From positions 62,001 through 126,000 of the forward strand of contig NZ_RZOY02000002.1 in assembly GCF_004022705.2 (NCBI RefSeq): a DNA stretch of 64,000 nt. Direction: 5' to 3'. Source of the DNA: Mesorhizobium sp. M2D.F.Ca.ET.226.01.1.1. Lineage in GTDB: Bacteria > Pseudomonadota > Alphaproteobacteria > Rhizobiales > Rhizobiaceae. A program made the translations under genes and the position numbers. Position 1 is the first letter of the stretch. Each line of letters starts with the position of its first letter. This document shows positions 1-8,523 of the stretch, piece by piece. The notes under the pieces were generated by a model that was not told the DNA's origin, did not search any database, and was given only the letters and a program-made list of their open reading frames with translations.

Positions 1-364
1 GCGCCGAACCGATGCGCAGGCCCTTCTTCTCGGCCCGTTTCTTGAGATCGAGCCCTTCCTCGATCGACAGCACGAACGGTTTTTCCGAATAGACGTGCTT
101 GCCGGCGTCGAGCACTGCTTTCGAGACTTCATAGTGCACCGCCGGGATCGTCAGATTGACGATGATGTCGATCTCGTCGTCCTTGAGAAGGTCGTCGACG
201 GTCTCGGCACGGAGCTTGAACTCCTTCGCCCGCGCCTTGGCGACCTCCATGTTGATATCCGCGCAGGCCCGCATCTTGATGCCGCGGAACAGCGGCGCCA
301 GTGAGAAATACGCCTTCGATATGTTGCCGCAGCCGATGACGCCGACGCCAAGCTTGTCTGCCAT
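1..364 (-). CDS. Gfo/Idh/MocA family oxidoreductase (3' part lies outside the window)
   Basis: NAD(P)-dependent sugar or polyol dehydrogenase family; the substrate cannot be told. The visible N-terminal 121 residues form the Rossmann half: the dinucleotide-binding GVIGCGNIS near residues 8-16, an acidic residue after the second strand (CADIN), and the family EKP motif at residues 94-96, where the lysine is normally catalytic. The C-terminal dimerisation/substrate domain is beyond base 1. It is the distal gene of the sugar ABC operon, only 5 bp behind the isomerase at 370, which points to oxidation or isomerisation of the imported sugar (inference). Confidence 0.9.
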   Translation of the reverse strand, partial: MADKLGVGVIGCGNISKAYFSLAPLFRGIKMRACADINMEVAKARAKEFKLRAETVDDLLKDDEIDIIVNLTIPAVHYEVSKAVLDAGKHVYSEKPFVLSIEEGLDLKKRAEKKGLRIGSA

Positions 365-369
365 TTCGA

Positions 370-1122
370 TTACTCCTGCCAGCTCTTGGCTGCCGCGATC
401 GAGCGCCGGGCATAACGCTCGATGTCGTTGGGGTTGTCTTGTTCCATGATGAAATACTGCGCCGCGCTCTTGGCGCGCAACGTCTTGAACAGGCCCGCCC
501 AGTCGATCGTGCCGTGGCCGACATCGGACCAGCCGTCCTCATCCAGCCCCTCGCCGGGCTTGGCTATGTCCTTGACGTGGACGGCGACGATGCGCTTGCC
601 GTGTTTTTCGATCCAGGGCAGCGGATCGGCGCCGCCGCGCACCACCCAGGCGACGTCCATCTCCCAGCCGATATCGGGTGCGGCGGACAGGATGTGATCT
701 TGCGGCAGCGTGCCGTCCGCAAGCGCCTTGAACTCGAAATCATGGTTGTGCCAGGCAAAGCCGTAGCCGGCCTTCTTCGCCGTCGCGCCCACCTTGGCGA
801 GACGTTCGCCGAAGCCGCGCCAGCCGGCGGCGTCGCTCGGACGCTGATCGGGCATCAGATAGGGGCAGATCAGCAGCGTGATGCCCAACGCATCGGCGAT
901 TTTGCGCACACCGTCGAAATCATTTTCCAGCGCGTCGATCGAGAAATGCCCGGTCGGCATCGCAAGTCCGTTCTCGTCGAGCTCGGCGCGGAACGCTTTG
1001 GGGTCGTCATAGACGCCGCCGAAGCCCTCGACTTGCTTGTAGCCGAGCTCGCCGAGCATCTTCACCACGCCGCCCCATGGCTGGAAATTGCGGGCGCTGT
1101 AGAGTTGGAATGACCAGTTCAT
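370..1122 (-). CDS. Sugar phosphate isomerase/epimerase-type TIM barrel
   Basis: 250-residue AP-endonuclease-2-like TIM barrel of the xylose-isomerase/IolE/IolI superfamily, expected in the cytoplasm. Visible metal- and substrate-site segments are WHNHDFEF (about residue 134), EMDVAW (about 161), HVKD (about 190) and MEQD near the C-terminus, as in IolI-type epimerases and 3-keto-sugar hydratase relatives. The ATG at 1122 was chosen because an ACAGGAC ribosome site precedes it and the protein starts directly with the first barrel strand (NWSFQLYSAR). The frame stays open upstream, but that stretch overlaps the ATPase gene. It sits between the transporter genes and the Gfo/Idh/MocA gene in one operon, so the two enzymes probably act on the imported sugar. 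Exact reaction unknown. Confidence 0.85.
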   Translation of the reverse strand: MNWSFQLYSARNFQPWGGVVKMLGELGYKQVEGFGGVYDDPKAFRAELDENGLAMPTGHFSIDALENDFDGVRKIADALGITLLICPYLMPDQRPSDAAGWRGFGERLAKVGATAKKAGYGFAWHNHDFEFKALADGTLPQDHILSAAPDIGWEMDVAWVVRGGADPLPWIEKHGKRIVAVHVKDIAKPGEGLDEDGWSDVGHGTIDWAGLFKTLRAKSAAQYFIMEQDNPNDIERYARRSIAAAKSWQE

Positions 1123-1159
1123 ATGTCCTGTCCGTTCTGCTTGGGGGATTTTTTTGGAG

Positions 1160-2272
1160 TTAGAGGCGATTGTCGGTTTGCGCGTCGAACAGCGAGGCGC
1201 GCGCCGGATCGAAGCCGATGCGGATCGCATCGCCGTTGCGCAGCGTCTTATCCGCTTCGACGCGGAAGGAGATGATCTGGCCGCCGAGCTTGGTCCACAC
1301 AAGCGTGTCGGATCCCATCGGATCGACGATCTCGACCGTCGACTCGGCGGTGAACGGCATGGCCCCGGCGGCGTCGCCGAAGGCGATGTGCTCAGGCCGG
1401 ATGCCGAAGATACAGGGCTTGGCGACCCGGCCACCGTCGCCGTCGAATCGGTAGCGGCCGAGCGGCACCGACACGCCGTTCGCTTTGAAGACGGGGGCGG
1501 CGCCCGCCTCCAACTCGCCCTTGAGGAAATTCATTGCCGGCGAACCGAGGAAGCCGGCGACGAAGCGGTTGACTGGCCGGTTGTAGATCGTTTGCGGCGC
1601 ATCGAGCTGCTGGATGACCCCGCCTCTCATGACGGCGATGCGATCGGCCAGCGTCATCGCCTCGATCTGGTCGTGGGTGACGTAGATCATCGTGTTCTGC
1701 AAGCGGCGGTGCAAAAGCTTGATCTCGACGCGCAGTTCCGAGCGCAGCTTGGCGTCGAGATTGGAGAGCGGCTCGTCGAACAGGAAGACATCGACGTCGC
1801 GCACCAGCGCCCGCCCGATCGCCACGCGCTGGCGCTGGCCGCCCGAGAGCGCCGAGGGCTTCCTCTGCAGCAGCGGCTCGATCTGCAAGATCTCGGCGGC
1901 GCGCGCGATGCGTTTGGCGATCTCGTCCTTCGGCACGCCTGCGACGCGCAGGCCGAAGGAGAGATTCCGCTCCACCGTCATTTGTGGATAGAGCGCGTAG
2001 GACTGGAACACCATGCCGATGCCGCGATCCTTCGGCTCTTCCCAGGTGACGTTCTTGCCCTTGATGAAGATGCGGCCGTCCGAAATGTCGAGCAGGCCGG
2101 CGATGCAGTTGAGCAAGGTCGACTTGCCGCAGCCGGACGGTCCGAGCAGCACGATGAACTCGCCCTCGGCGACATCCAGATTGAGCGTCTGCAGCACCGA
2201 GACGGCACCGAAATTGAGCGACAGATCCTGGATCGAAACGCTGGGGTTGGCGATGTCGGCTGCCATCATCAT
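1160..2272 (-). CDS. Sugar ABC transporter ATP-binding protein (MalK/UgpC/GtsD type)
   Basis: 370-residue ATPase of a CUT1 carbohydrate importer. Walker A GPSGCGKST (about residue 44), Q-loop QSYALYP, signature LSGGQRQRV, Walker B VFLFDEP and the switch H in YVTHDQ are all intact. They are followed by the C-terminal OB-fold regulatory domain typical of MalK (GIRPEHI near residue 290). Its start overlaps the permease stop (ATGA); three ATG codons occur in a row (2272, 2269, 2266) and the AAAGGA ribosome site best fits the third. It energises the permease pair encoded upstream. GtsD-like is inferred from the binding protein. Confidence 0.93.
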   Translation of the reverse strand: MMMAADIANPSVSIQDLSLNFGAVSVLQTLNLDVAEGEFIVLLGPSGCGKSTLLNCIAGLLDISDGRIFIKGKNVTWEEPKDRGIGMVFQSYALYPQMTVERNLSFGLRVAGVPKDEIAKRIARAAEILQIEPLLQRKPSALSGGQRQRVAIGRALVRDVDVFLFDEPLSNLDAKLRSELRVEIKLLHRRLQNTMIYVTHDQIEAMTLADRIAVMRGGVIQQLDAPQTIYNRPVNRFVAGFLGSPAMNFLKGELEAGAAPVFKANGVSVPLGRYRFDGDGGRVAKPCIFGIRPEHIAFGDAAGAMPFTAESTVEIVDPMGSDTLVWTKLGGQIISFRVEADKTLRNGDAIRIGFDPARASLFDAQTDNRL

Positions 2273-3201
2273 CCTTTCACCGCGCCGGCGGCGATGCCGC
2301 GCACGAAGAGCTTGCCGGAAACAAAATAGACAATGAGCGGAACAAGGCCGGTGAGGATGGTGGCGGCCATGTTGACGTTGTATTCCTTCACGCCCTGCAC
2401 CGAGTTGACGATGTTGTTGAGCTGTACCGTCATCGGATAGGTGTCGGGACGCGTGTAGACGACGCCGAACAGGAAGTCGTTCCAGATGCCGGTCACCTGC
2501 AAGATGATGGCGACGACGAAGATCGGCAGCGACATCGGCAGCATGATGCGCAGATAAATGCCCCAGAAGCCGGCGCCGTCGACGCGCGCGGCGCGGAACA
2601 ATTCCTCCGGCATCGAGGTGAAATAGTTGCGGAAGAGCAGCGTCAGGATCGGCATGCCGAAGATCGAATGCACGATCACCAGGCCGGTCAGCGAGCCGTA
2701 GATGCCGATTTCACGCAGGATTATGACGATGGGGTAGATCATCACCTGATAGGGAATGAAGGCGCCGACGATCAGGATGATGAAGAAGGTGTCGGCGCCC
2801 TTGAAGCGCCAGTTGGCCAGGGCATAGCCGTTCACCGAGGCGATCGCGATCGACAGGATCACCGACGGCACGGTGATGCGCACCGAATTCCAGAAGCCGC
2901 GCGAGAGCCCGTCGCAATTGAGACCGGTGCAGGCCGTCGCCCACGCCTTCACCCAGGGCTCGAAGGTGATTTCCACCGGCGGCGAGAAGATGTTGCCGAG
3001 GCGGATTTCCGGCATGCCCTTCAGCGACGTCACGATCATCACATAGAGCGGCAAAAGGTAATAGAGCGCCGCGAGGATCAGCGTGCCGTAGAGGAAGATA
3101 TTGCGGCGCGAGAATACGTGCCGCGGTTTAGGCCCGCTCGGGCCGGCGGCGTCGCGGCGCAGCGCTTGCGCCCCGGGGGACAGGGAGGCGATGTCAACCA
3201 C
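2269..3201 (-). CDS. Sugar ABC transporter permease 2 (MalG/GtsC type)
   Basis: 310-residue inner-membrane permease. About six hydrophobic segments can be seen, starting with one at residues 35-57, and the EAA-like coupling loop EELFRAARVDGAGFWGIYLRIMLP contacts the ATPase. An N-terminal cytoplasmic extension rich in Ala/Arg precedes the first segment. The start is GTG at 3201, overlapping the stop of the partner permease by 8 bp, with GGAGG upstream inside that gene; such overlap implies translational coupling. It is the second half of the permease heterodimer of the CUT1 importer. Confidence 0.92.
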   Translation of the reverse strand: MVDIASLSPGAQALRRDAAGPSGPKPRHVFSRRNIFLYGTLILAALYYLLPLYVMIVTSLKGMPEIRLGNIFSPPVEITFEPWVKAWATACTGLNCDGLSRGFWNSVRITVPSVILSIAIASVNGYALANWRFKGADTFFIILIVGAFIPYQVMIYPIVIILREIGIYGSLTGLVIVHSIFGMPILTLLFRNYFTSMPEELFRAARVDGAGFWGIYLRIMLPMSLPIFVVAIILQVTGIWNDFLFGVVYTRPDTYPMTVQLNNIVNSVQGVKEYNVNMAATILTGLVPLIVYFVSGKLFVRGIAAGAVKG

Positions 3202-4087
3202 GCTTGCGGCCTCCGAATTCGAGATAGGCCCAGGGCACGATGACGATCACCACCGACAACAGCATCATGGTCGAGGCGGCGAAACCCTGGCCGAGATTCT
3301 GGGCGAAGAACATGTAGTCATAGACATATTTCGCCGGCACTTCGGACGCGATGCCGGGACCCCCGCTGGTCTGCGCCACGACGAGGTCATAGACCTTGAC
3401 GATGCCGGCGGCGATGATGACCAGCGTGGTGATGAAGACCGGCCGCATCATCGGGATGACGATGAAGAGATACGTCTTCCACATCGGTATGCCGTCCACC
3501 CGGGCGGCCTTCCAGATGTCCTCGTCGATGCCGCGCAGGCCGGCCAGCATCAGGCACATGATGAGCCCGGTGCCTTGCCAGAGCGCCGCGATCGAAATGC
3601 CGTAGATGACGATGCTGGAATTGTAGAGCGGGTCGAAGCTGAAGCTCGTCCAGCCGAGATCGCGCACGACGCGCTGCACGCCGAAATCCGGATTGAGCAG
3701 CCATTGCCAGACCAGCCCGGTGACGATGAAGGACAGCGCGAAGGGATAGAGGAAGATGGTGCGGAACGTGTCCTCGAAACGGATCTTCTGGTCGAGAAGC
3801 GCCGCAAGCACGAAGCCGATGACGAGCGAGAACACCAGCGAAATCGCGCCATAGATCAAAAGGTTCTCGATCGAGACCAGCCAGCGCGATGTCGCCCAGA
3901 GCCGGTGATACTGGTCGAGCCCGACGAAGTTGAGGCGCGGCAGAAGCTTCGAGTTGGTGAAGGAGTAGAGCACCGTCCAGGCCGTGCCACCGACGAACAC
4001 CACCAGAGCCGTCAGGATCATCGGGATCGACGCGATCTTGGCGTTCAGGTTGCGGAAAAGCTGGTTGGGGCGTTCGTTGTTGCTCAT
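3194..4087 (-). CDS. Sugar ABC transporter permease 1 (MalF/GtsB type)
   Basis: 297-residue inner-membrane permease with about six transmembrane helices; the first is at residues 17-40. The coupling loop is EDIWKAARVDGIPMWKTYLFIVIP. It lacks the long periplasmic insert of E. coli MalF, as is usual for alphaproteobacterial CUT1 systems. It follows the binding-protein gene after a 79-bp gap that contains a GC-rich hairpin (4117-4147), which could lower permease expression relative to the binding protein. Confidence 0.92.
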   Translation of the reverse strand: MSNNERPNQLFRNLNAKIASIPMILTALVVFVGGTAWTVLYSFTNSKLLPRLNFVGLDQYHRLWATSRWLVSIENLLIYGAISLVFSLVIGFVLAALLDQKIRFEDTFRTIFLYPFALSFIVTGLVWQWLLNPDFGVQRVVRDLGWTSFSFDPLYNSSIVIYGISIAALWQGTGLIMCLMLAGLRGIDEDIWKAARVDGIPMWKTYLFIVIPMMRPVFITTLVIIAAGIVKVYDLVVAQTSGGPGIASEVPAKYVYDYMFFAQNLGQGFAASTMMLLSVVIVIVPWAYLEFGGRKRG

Positions 4088-4116
4088 CTAAGGCAGCCGG
4101 ACAATGAGACGTCAGG

Positions 4117-4147
4117 CTCCCGGCCCCGGATAGGCTGGGGTCGGGAG
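4117..4147 (-). terminator. Hairpin behind the sugar-binding-protein gene (attenuator candidate)
   Basis: Two 11-base arms (CTCCCGGCCCC and GGGGTCGGGAG) pair with one G-T wobble around a 9-base loop. No T-run follows, so it is more likely an mRNA-stability or partial-termination hairpin than a full terminator. It lies between the stop of the binding protein and the start of permease 1 on the transcribed minus strand. Confidence 0.5.
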
Positions 4148-4166
4148 TTGGCGGGGGCGCCGTCGA

Positions 4167-5405
4167 TCAATCGGCCGAAGCGATGATCTCGGCGAAGCGC
4201 TTCTGCGCCTCATCGAGCGTCATGTCGGGCTTGGCGAAGAACTCGGAGAACAGGTCCTCCTTCTGCTTCTGGCTGTCCTGCGAGAGCAGCTGGTCCGTCC
4301 ACGGGATGACGGCGCCCTTGGCGAGGATGGCAAGGCCCTTCTTCATGCAGTCGTTCGCCGCATTGAGGTCGACGTCGCCGCGCACCGGCAGCGAGCCCTT
4401 CTTGAGGTTGAAGGCGACCTGGGTCTTGGGATCGAGCAGCGTTTCGGCCAGCACTTCCTGCGCCTTGGATTTCGCTTCGTCCTTGAGCAGCGGGAAATAG
4501 AAGGCATCGCCGCCCGTGGCGATCACCTCGTTCAGGCCGAGGCCGGGCAGGCAGGTATAGTCCTTGCCGGCGGTCTTGCCGGCGACCTGGAACTCGCCCT
4601 GCGCCCAGTCGCCCATGATCTGACCGCCGGCCTTGCCGGTGATGACCAGGTTGGTGGCCTGATTCCAGTCCTGCACATTGGTGTTCTTGGCCATCTTGCG
4701 GGCGTCGTCCGCCGCCTTGAACACCTTGGCGATCTCGGGGCCGCCGGCGAATTTGGCGTCCTTGTCCTTGTACACCTTGAGGAAGGCGTCGGTGCCGCCG
4801 ACCGCAGCCAGCAGCACGTCGAAAGCACCCGATGCCTGCCAGGGCTGACCGCCGACCGCAAGCGGGATGATGCCGGCCTTCTCCAGCGCCGGGGCGGCGG
4901 CCACGAATTCATTCCAGTTCTTCGGCGTCGGCACGCCGGCCTTCTTGAAGGCCTCGTTCGACAGCCACAGCCACTGCCAGGAATGGATGTTGACCGGAAC
5001 GCAATAGATCTTGCCGCCGATGGTGCAGCTGTCGAGCAGGCTCTTCGGCCGCACGATCTCCGTCCACTTGTCCTTGGTGGCGATGTCGGTGAGGTCGCGC
5101 ATCAGCCCGGCCTGGACGAGTTCCTCGGCCTGGCGGCCGTGATTGAACTGGGTGGCGCCCATCGGGTCGCCACCGGTGATGCGGCTGATCATAATCGGCC
5201 GCGCCGTGCCGCCGGAGCCGGCGATGGCGCCGTCGACCCAGTGATTGCCCGTCGCGTCGAATGCCTTGGCAAGCTCCGCCACCGCCGCCGCCTCGCCGCC
5301 GGAAGTCCACCAATGGGTGACCTCGAGGTCGGTTGCGGCCGCCGGACCGGCGAAATTGAGTGCGACCGTCGCGGCAAAGGCGGCGGTCAGGATTTTGTAT
5401 CGCAT
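4167..5405 (-). CDS. Sugar ABC transporter solute-binding protein (GtsA-like)
   Basis: 412-residue periplasmic binding protein. Residues 1-24 form a Sec signal peptide (basic start, hydrophobic core, AAA-T cleavage region). The mature start VTHWWTSGGEAAAVAEL and the later GSGGTARPIM and NIHSWQWLWLS segments resemble the glucose/mannose-binding proteins of the Pseudomonas GtsABCD and Thermus families rather than MalE. The ligand is therefore probably glucose, mannose or a related hexose (inference from family). It is first in the operon. A clear AGGAAG ribosome site precedes the ATG, and a LacI-type operator lies 16 bp upstream of the start. Confidence 0.9.
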   Translation of the reverse strand: MRYKILTAAFAATVALNFAGPAAATDLEVTHWWTSGGEAAAVAELAKAFDATGNHWVDGAIAGSGGTARPIMISRITGGDPMGATQFNHGRQAEELVQAGLMRDLTDIATKDKWTEIVRPKSLLDSCTIGGKIYCVPVNIHSWQWLWLSNEAFKKAGVPTPKNWNEFVAAAPALEKAGIIPLAVGGQPWQASGAFDVLLAAVGGTDAFLKVYKDKDAKFAGGPEIAKVFKAADDARKMAKNTNVQDWNQATNLVITGKAGGQIMGDWAQGEFQVAGKTAGKDYTCLPGLGLNEVIATGGDAFYFPLLKDEAKSKAQEVLAETLLDPKTQVAFNLKKGSLPVRGDVDLNAANDCMKKGLAILAKGAVIPWTDQLLSQDSQKQKEDLFSEFFAKPDMTLDEAQKRFAEIIASAD

Positions 5406-5421
5406 TTCGGCTTCCTCCCAG

Positions 5422-5441
5422 AATCTGAAACGTTACAGATT
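5422..5441. promoter_or_regulatory. LacI-family operator, site 1
   Basis: The 20-mer AATCTGAAACGTTACAGATT is an almost perfect inverted repeat centred on AACGTT. A central CG is typical of LacI/GalR operators. It sits 16 bp upstream of the binding-protein ATG, so a bound repressor would block elongation or initiation. Confidence 0.7.
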
Positions 5442-5676
5442 TTCGATACGGCAAATGATGGACCTAGGCAACCCCCCGTCTCAATGCCGAGCGAAATTTT
5501 TTCGAGAGGCGAACAAAATATTCCTTTAGAGGCTTCTAATCCGGCGTCCAAGCCGCCGATTGGCGCCCAAATTGGCCTAGGACCGATATTTCTCTGGGAT
5601 TCTCGCGGCTTTTCGCCTGAACTGCACGCCCAGAACGCACGCGTTGCGAATTTCCCGGGCAGTCACGAATATTGGC

Positions 5677-5696
5677 AATCTGTAACGTTTCAGTAT
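5677..5696. promoter_or_regulatory. LacI-family operator, site 2
   Basis: AATCTGTAACGTTTCAGTAT is the reverse complement of site 1 except for the last three bases. It lies about 95 bp upstream of the regulator start, suitable for autoregulation and for looping with site 1. Confidence 0.65.
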
Positions 5697-5791
5697 ATTG
5701 GGCTGACCGCGGGCTGAATGTCGCGCAAAAGTCAACATCGCACGATTGCCGGCCAGCGCCGCGGCTGCTATGCGCCTGACGGGCGGGACGA

Positions 5792-6835
5792 ATGGATAGA
5801 CGGATAACGAAGAAGGACGACGACGCGTCGGGCAAGGAACGGCCGACGCTGAAGACGCTTGCCTTCATGACCGGGCTTGGCGTGACGACCGTGTCGCGCG
5901 CCCTGAAGGACGCACCCGAGATCGGCGCCGAGACCAGGCGGCGCGTACAGCTTGTCGCCAAGCAGATCGGCTATCGCCCGAACCGCGCCGGCGTGCGCTT
6001 GAGGACCGGCAAGACCAACGTCATCTCGCTCGTGCTGAACACCGAGCACGAGTTGATGAGCTTCGTTTCGGACATCATCTACGGCGTCACCGAAGTGATC
6101 GCCGACACGCCCTATCATCTGATCGTCACGCCCTATTCGCGCTCGCAGGATCCGCTGGACCCGGTGCGCTATCTGGTCGAGACGGGCTCCGCCGACGGCG
6201 TCATCATATCGCGCACGCAGCCCAATGATCCGCGGGCGCGCTACATGCTGGAGCGCGGCATTCCCTTCGCCACGCATGGCCGCACCGACATGGGGCTGGT
6301 GCATCCCTATCACGACTTCGATAACTACGCCTTTGCCGGCGAAGCCGTCAGCGCGCTGGCCGCCAAGGGCCGCAACCGGCTTGCTTTGGTGACGCCGCCG
6401 GTCGGCCTCACCTATTTCCGCTATACGGTGAACGGCTTTGCCGATGCGCTGAGCGAGGTCGGCGCCTCAGAGGTGCCGTTCAATACCGTCTCGATCGACC
6501 ATACGATCGAGCAGATCAGGATGCGCACCGCCCAGCTCATGCGCCGAGACGACCGCCCGGACGGCATCATCAGCAGCGCCGCCGCAGCAACGCTCGCCGT
6601 CGTCGCCGGTATCGAGGATGCCGGCCTGAAGCTCGGCCGCGATGTCGACGTGGTGTCGAAACAGTCCTCAGAGGTGCTGCACCTGTTTCGGCGGGAGCTG
6701 CTCGTCGTTAACGAGGATTTCCGCCTGGCCGGCTCCGAGTTGGCCCGTGCCGTGCTTGGCTGGATTGCAGGCAAGGAACCCGGCTCGCTGCAGTCGCTGA
6801 GCAAGCCGAGTGAGGTTTTATCCTATCGCGGTTAG
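5792..6835 (+). CDS. LacI-family transcriptional repressor
   Basis: 347 residues: an N-terminal LacI helix-turn-helix (TLKTLAFMTGLGVTTVSRALKDAPEIGAETR, about residues 20-50), the hinge-leading YRPNRAGVRLRTGKT, then a periplasmic-binding-protein-like sensor domain. It has a longer charged N-terminus (about 18 residues) than E. coli LacI. It is divergent from the sugar ABC operon, and both flanks of the shared intergenic region carry the same operator, so it very probably represses the transporter operon and itself until a sugar binds. It ends convergently with gnd, overlapping by 4 bp. Confidence 0.93.
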   Translation: MDRRITKKDDDASGKERPTLKTLAFMTGLGVTTVSRALKDAPEIGAETRRRVQLVAKQIGYRPNRAGVRLRTGKTNVISLVLNTEHELMSFVSDIIYGVTEVIADTPYHLIVTPYSRSQDPLDPVRYLVETGSADGVIISRTQPNDPRARYMLERGIPFATHGRTDMGLVHPYHDFDNYAFAGEAVSALAAKGRNRLALVTPPVGLTYFRYTVNGFADALSEVGASEVPFNTVSIDHTIEQIRMRTAQLMRRDDRPDGIISSAAAATLAVVAGIEDAGLKLGRDVDVVSKQSSEVLHLFRRELLVVNEDFRLAGSELARAVLGWIAGKEPGSLQSLSKPSEVLSYRG

Positions 6836-8259
6836 TGTCCGGCCCCACTCCCCCATGGGCCATGGAAGGCGCCCTCTTCGCCGATGCGCTCGAACCCATG
6901 CGCGCCGAAGAAGTCGCGCTGCGCCTGGATGAGGTTCGACGTGCCGCGTCCCTGGCGGTAGCTGTCGAAATAGGCGAGCGCCGAGGACAGCGCAGGCACC
7001 GGCGAGCCGGCCTCGGACGCCCTTGCCACGATACGCCGAAGCGACGGATGCGCTTCCTTCATCATGGCGATGAAGGCCGGCGCCATCAGAAGATTGGTGG
7101 AAGCGCCGCCAGAGCCGAACGCTTCGGCCATCGTGTCCAGCATTTGCGAGCGGATGATGCAGCCGGCGCGCCAGATCTTGGCGATGGTCGGCATCGGCAG
7201 GTTCCAGTTGAACTCCTTGGATGCGCCGCTCATCACCGCAAAGCCCTGCGCGTAAGCCGCGATCTTTCCGGCGAACAGCGCCAGCTCCAGATCCTTGAGC
7301 AGCGCGGCCTTATCGCCGGAGATATTCTCGACGCCGATATTGCCATAGGCCTTTTCCGCCGCCTGCCGCTCGTCCTTGATCGAGGACAACACGCGCGCCG
7401 CGACCGCGGCTTCGATGGCCGTCGCCGGAATGCCGAGCTGCTGCGCCTCGATCACCGACCATTTGCCGGTGCCCTTCTGTCCGGCGCGGTCGAGGATGAT
7501 GTCGACCACCGGCTTGCCGGTCTTGGGATCGTCGGCGGCGAGCACTTTGGCGGTGATCTCGATCAGGTAGGAGTTGAGCCGGCCCTTGTTCCATTCCTCG
7601 AAGACCGTGCCGATCTCCTTCGGCGTCATGCCGAGCCCGTCGCGCAGTATGCCGTAGATCTCGGCGATCATCTGCATGTCGGCATATTCGATGCCGTTGT
7701 GGATGGTTTTTACGAAATGACCGGCGCCGTCGGTGCCGAGCCAGGCGGCGCAGGGTTCGTTCTTGAACTTGGCCGAGATCGCCGTCAGCACCTTCTCGAC
7801 GCGCTTCCACGACTCTTCGGTGCCGCCGACCATGATCGATGGCCCGTGGCGCGCGCCCTCCTCGCCGCCCGACACGCCCATGCCGATGAAGGTCAGGCCC
7901 GAGCCGGACAGTTCCGAGAAGCGGCGCATCGTGTCGCGGAAATTGGCGTTGCCGGCATCGATGACGATATCGTTGCCGGAGAGCACGCCGCGCAACGCCG
8001 CCATCTGCTCGTCGACCGGCTTGCCGGCCAGCACCATGATGATGATCGGCCGTGGCGGCCGGATCGCCGCGGCAAGCCCCTCCAGGCTGTAGCAGGGCAC
8101 GACCATGTCCTTCAGCGGACCAGCGCTCTCGACAAACGCGTCGGTGCGCGCCGGCGTGCGGTTGAAAACGGCGATGCGGTGCCCGTGCTCGGCGATGTTG
8201 AGCGCCAGGTTGGAGCCCATCGTGCCAAGGCCGATCAGGCCGATTTCGGCTTTTTCCAT
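6832..8259 (-). CDS. gnd: 6-phosphogluconate dehydrogenase, decarboxylating
   Basis: 475 residues. It oxidises and decarboxylates 6-phosphogluconate to ribulose 5-phosphate in the oxidative pentose phosphate pathway (cytoplasm). The NADP fold opens with GLGTMGSNLA (residues 11-20) and continues with the NRT loop; the catalytic Lys/His pair lies in HFVKTIHNGIEY, and the family signature is ILDRAGQKGTGKWS (about residue 255). Length matches the long dimeric enzyme class. Its 3' end overlaps the LacI gene by 4 bp on the opposite strand. A monocistronic position next to a glucose-type transporter is metabolically sensible. Confidence 0.97.
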   Translation of the reverse strand: MEKAEIGLIGLGTMGSNLALNIAEHGHRIAVFNRTPARTDAFVESAGPLKDMVVPCYSLEGLAAAIRPPRPIIIMVLAGKPVDEQMAALRGVLSGNDIVIDAGNANFRDTMRRFSELSGSGLTFIGMGVSGGEEGARHGPSIMVGGTEESWKRVEKVLTAISAKFKNEPCAAWLGTDGAGHFVKTIHNGIEYADMQMIAEIYGILRDGLGMTPKEIGTVFEEWNKGRLNSYLIEITAKVLAADDPKTGKPVVDIILDRAGQKGTGKWSVIEAQQLGIPATAIEAAVAARVLSSIKDERQAAEKAYGNIGVENISGDKAALLKDLELALFAGKIAAYAQGFAVMSGASKEFNWNLPMPTIAKIWRAGCIIRSQMLDTMAEAFGSGGASTNLLMAPAFIAMMKEAHPSLRRIVARASEAGSPVPALSSALAYFDSYRQGRGTSNLIQAQRDFFGAHGFERIGEEGAFHGPWGSGAGH

Positions 8260-8383
8260 CGTTTCTTCCCTGCTTTCGGATGCTTGTTATGGTCGCGTTT
8301 CGGGCGATGCCCACTGTTTCGCAAGATGAATGACGGGCCTTGGCGACGCCGTCAACCGCCTCGCCGGGTTGTAACGCCGAAGG

Positions 8384-8523
8384 GACGTGCTGAGATTCAG
8401 GTCAGGCCGAGTCGAAAATGGTGATTTCCGAGAACCGGAGCGGAGCGTACTTGAAGTACGTGAGCACCGGAAGCGGAGGAGATCGCCATTTGCAGGCCGG
8501 CCTCACCTGAATATCAGCACGTC
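8384..8523. repeat. Palindromic MITE-like repeat, copy 1
   Basis: A 140-base imperfect inverted repeat. It has perfect 10-base ends (GACGTGCTGA and TCAGCACGTC), inner arms ATTCAGGT / ACCTGAAT and a perfect core stem GTACTT-G-AAGTAC. A shortened relative lies at 60102-60186. The right end runs into the neighbouring gene and supplies its last codons (ADVLIFR) and stop. Confidence 0.8.

Larger units (their letters stand above)
5406..5791. promoter_or_regulatory. Divergent intergenic control region of the sugar ABC operon and lacI-type gene
   Basis: 386 bases without a gene. It holds two copies of the same palindromic operator (5422-5441 and 5677-5696) spaced about 255 bp apart, one close to each divergent start codon, and is AT-richer than its flanks. 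No other clear element was seen. Confidence 0.7.

Noticed and set aside
6835..8424. A 529-codon plus-strand frame opposite gnd
   Set aside because: Antisense to 6-phosphogluconate dehydrogenase, which has all its motifs.
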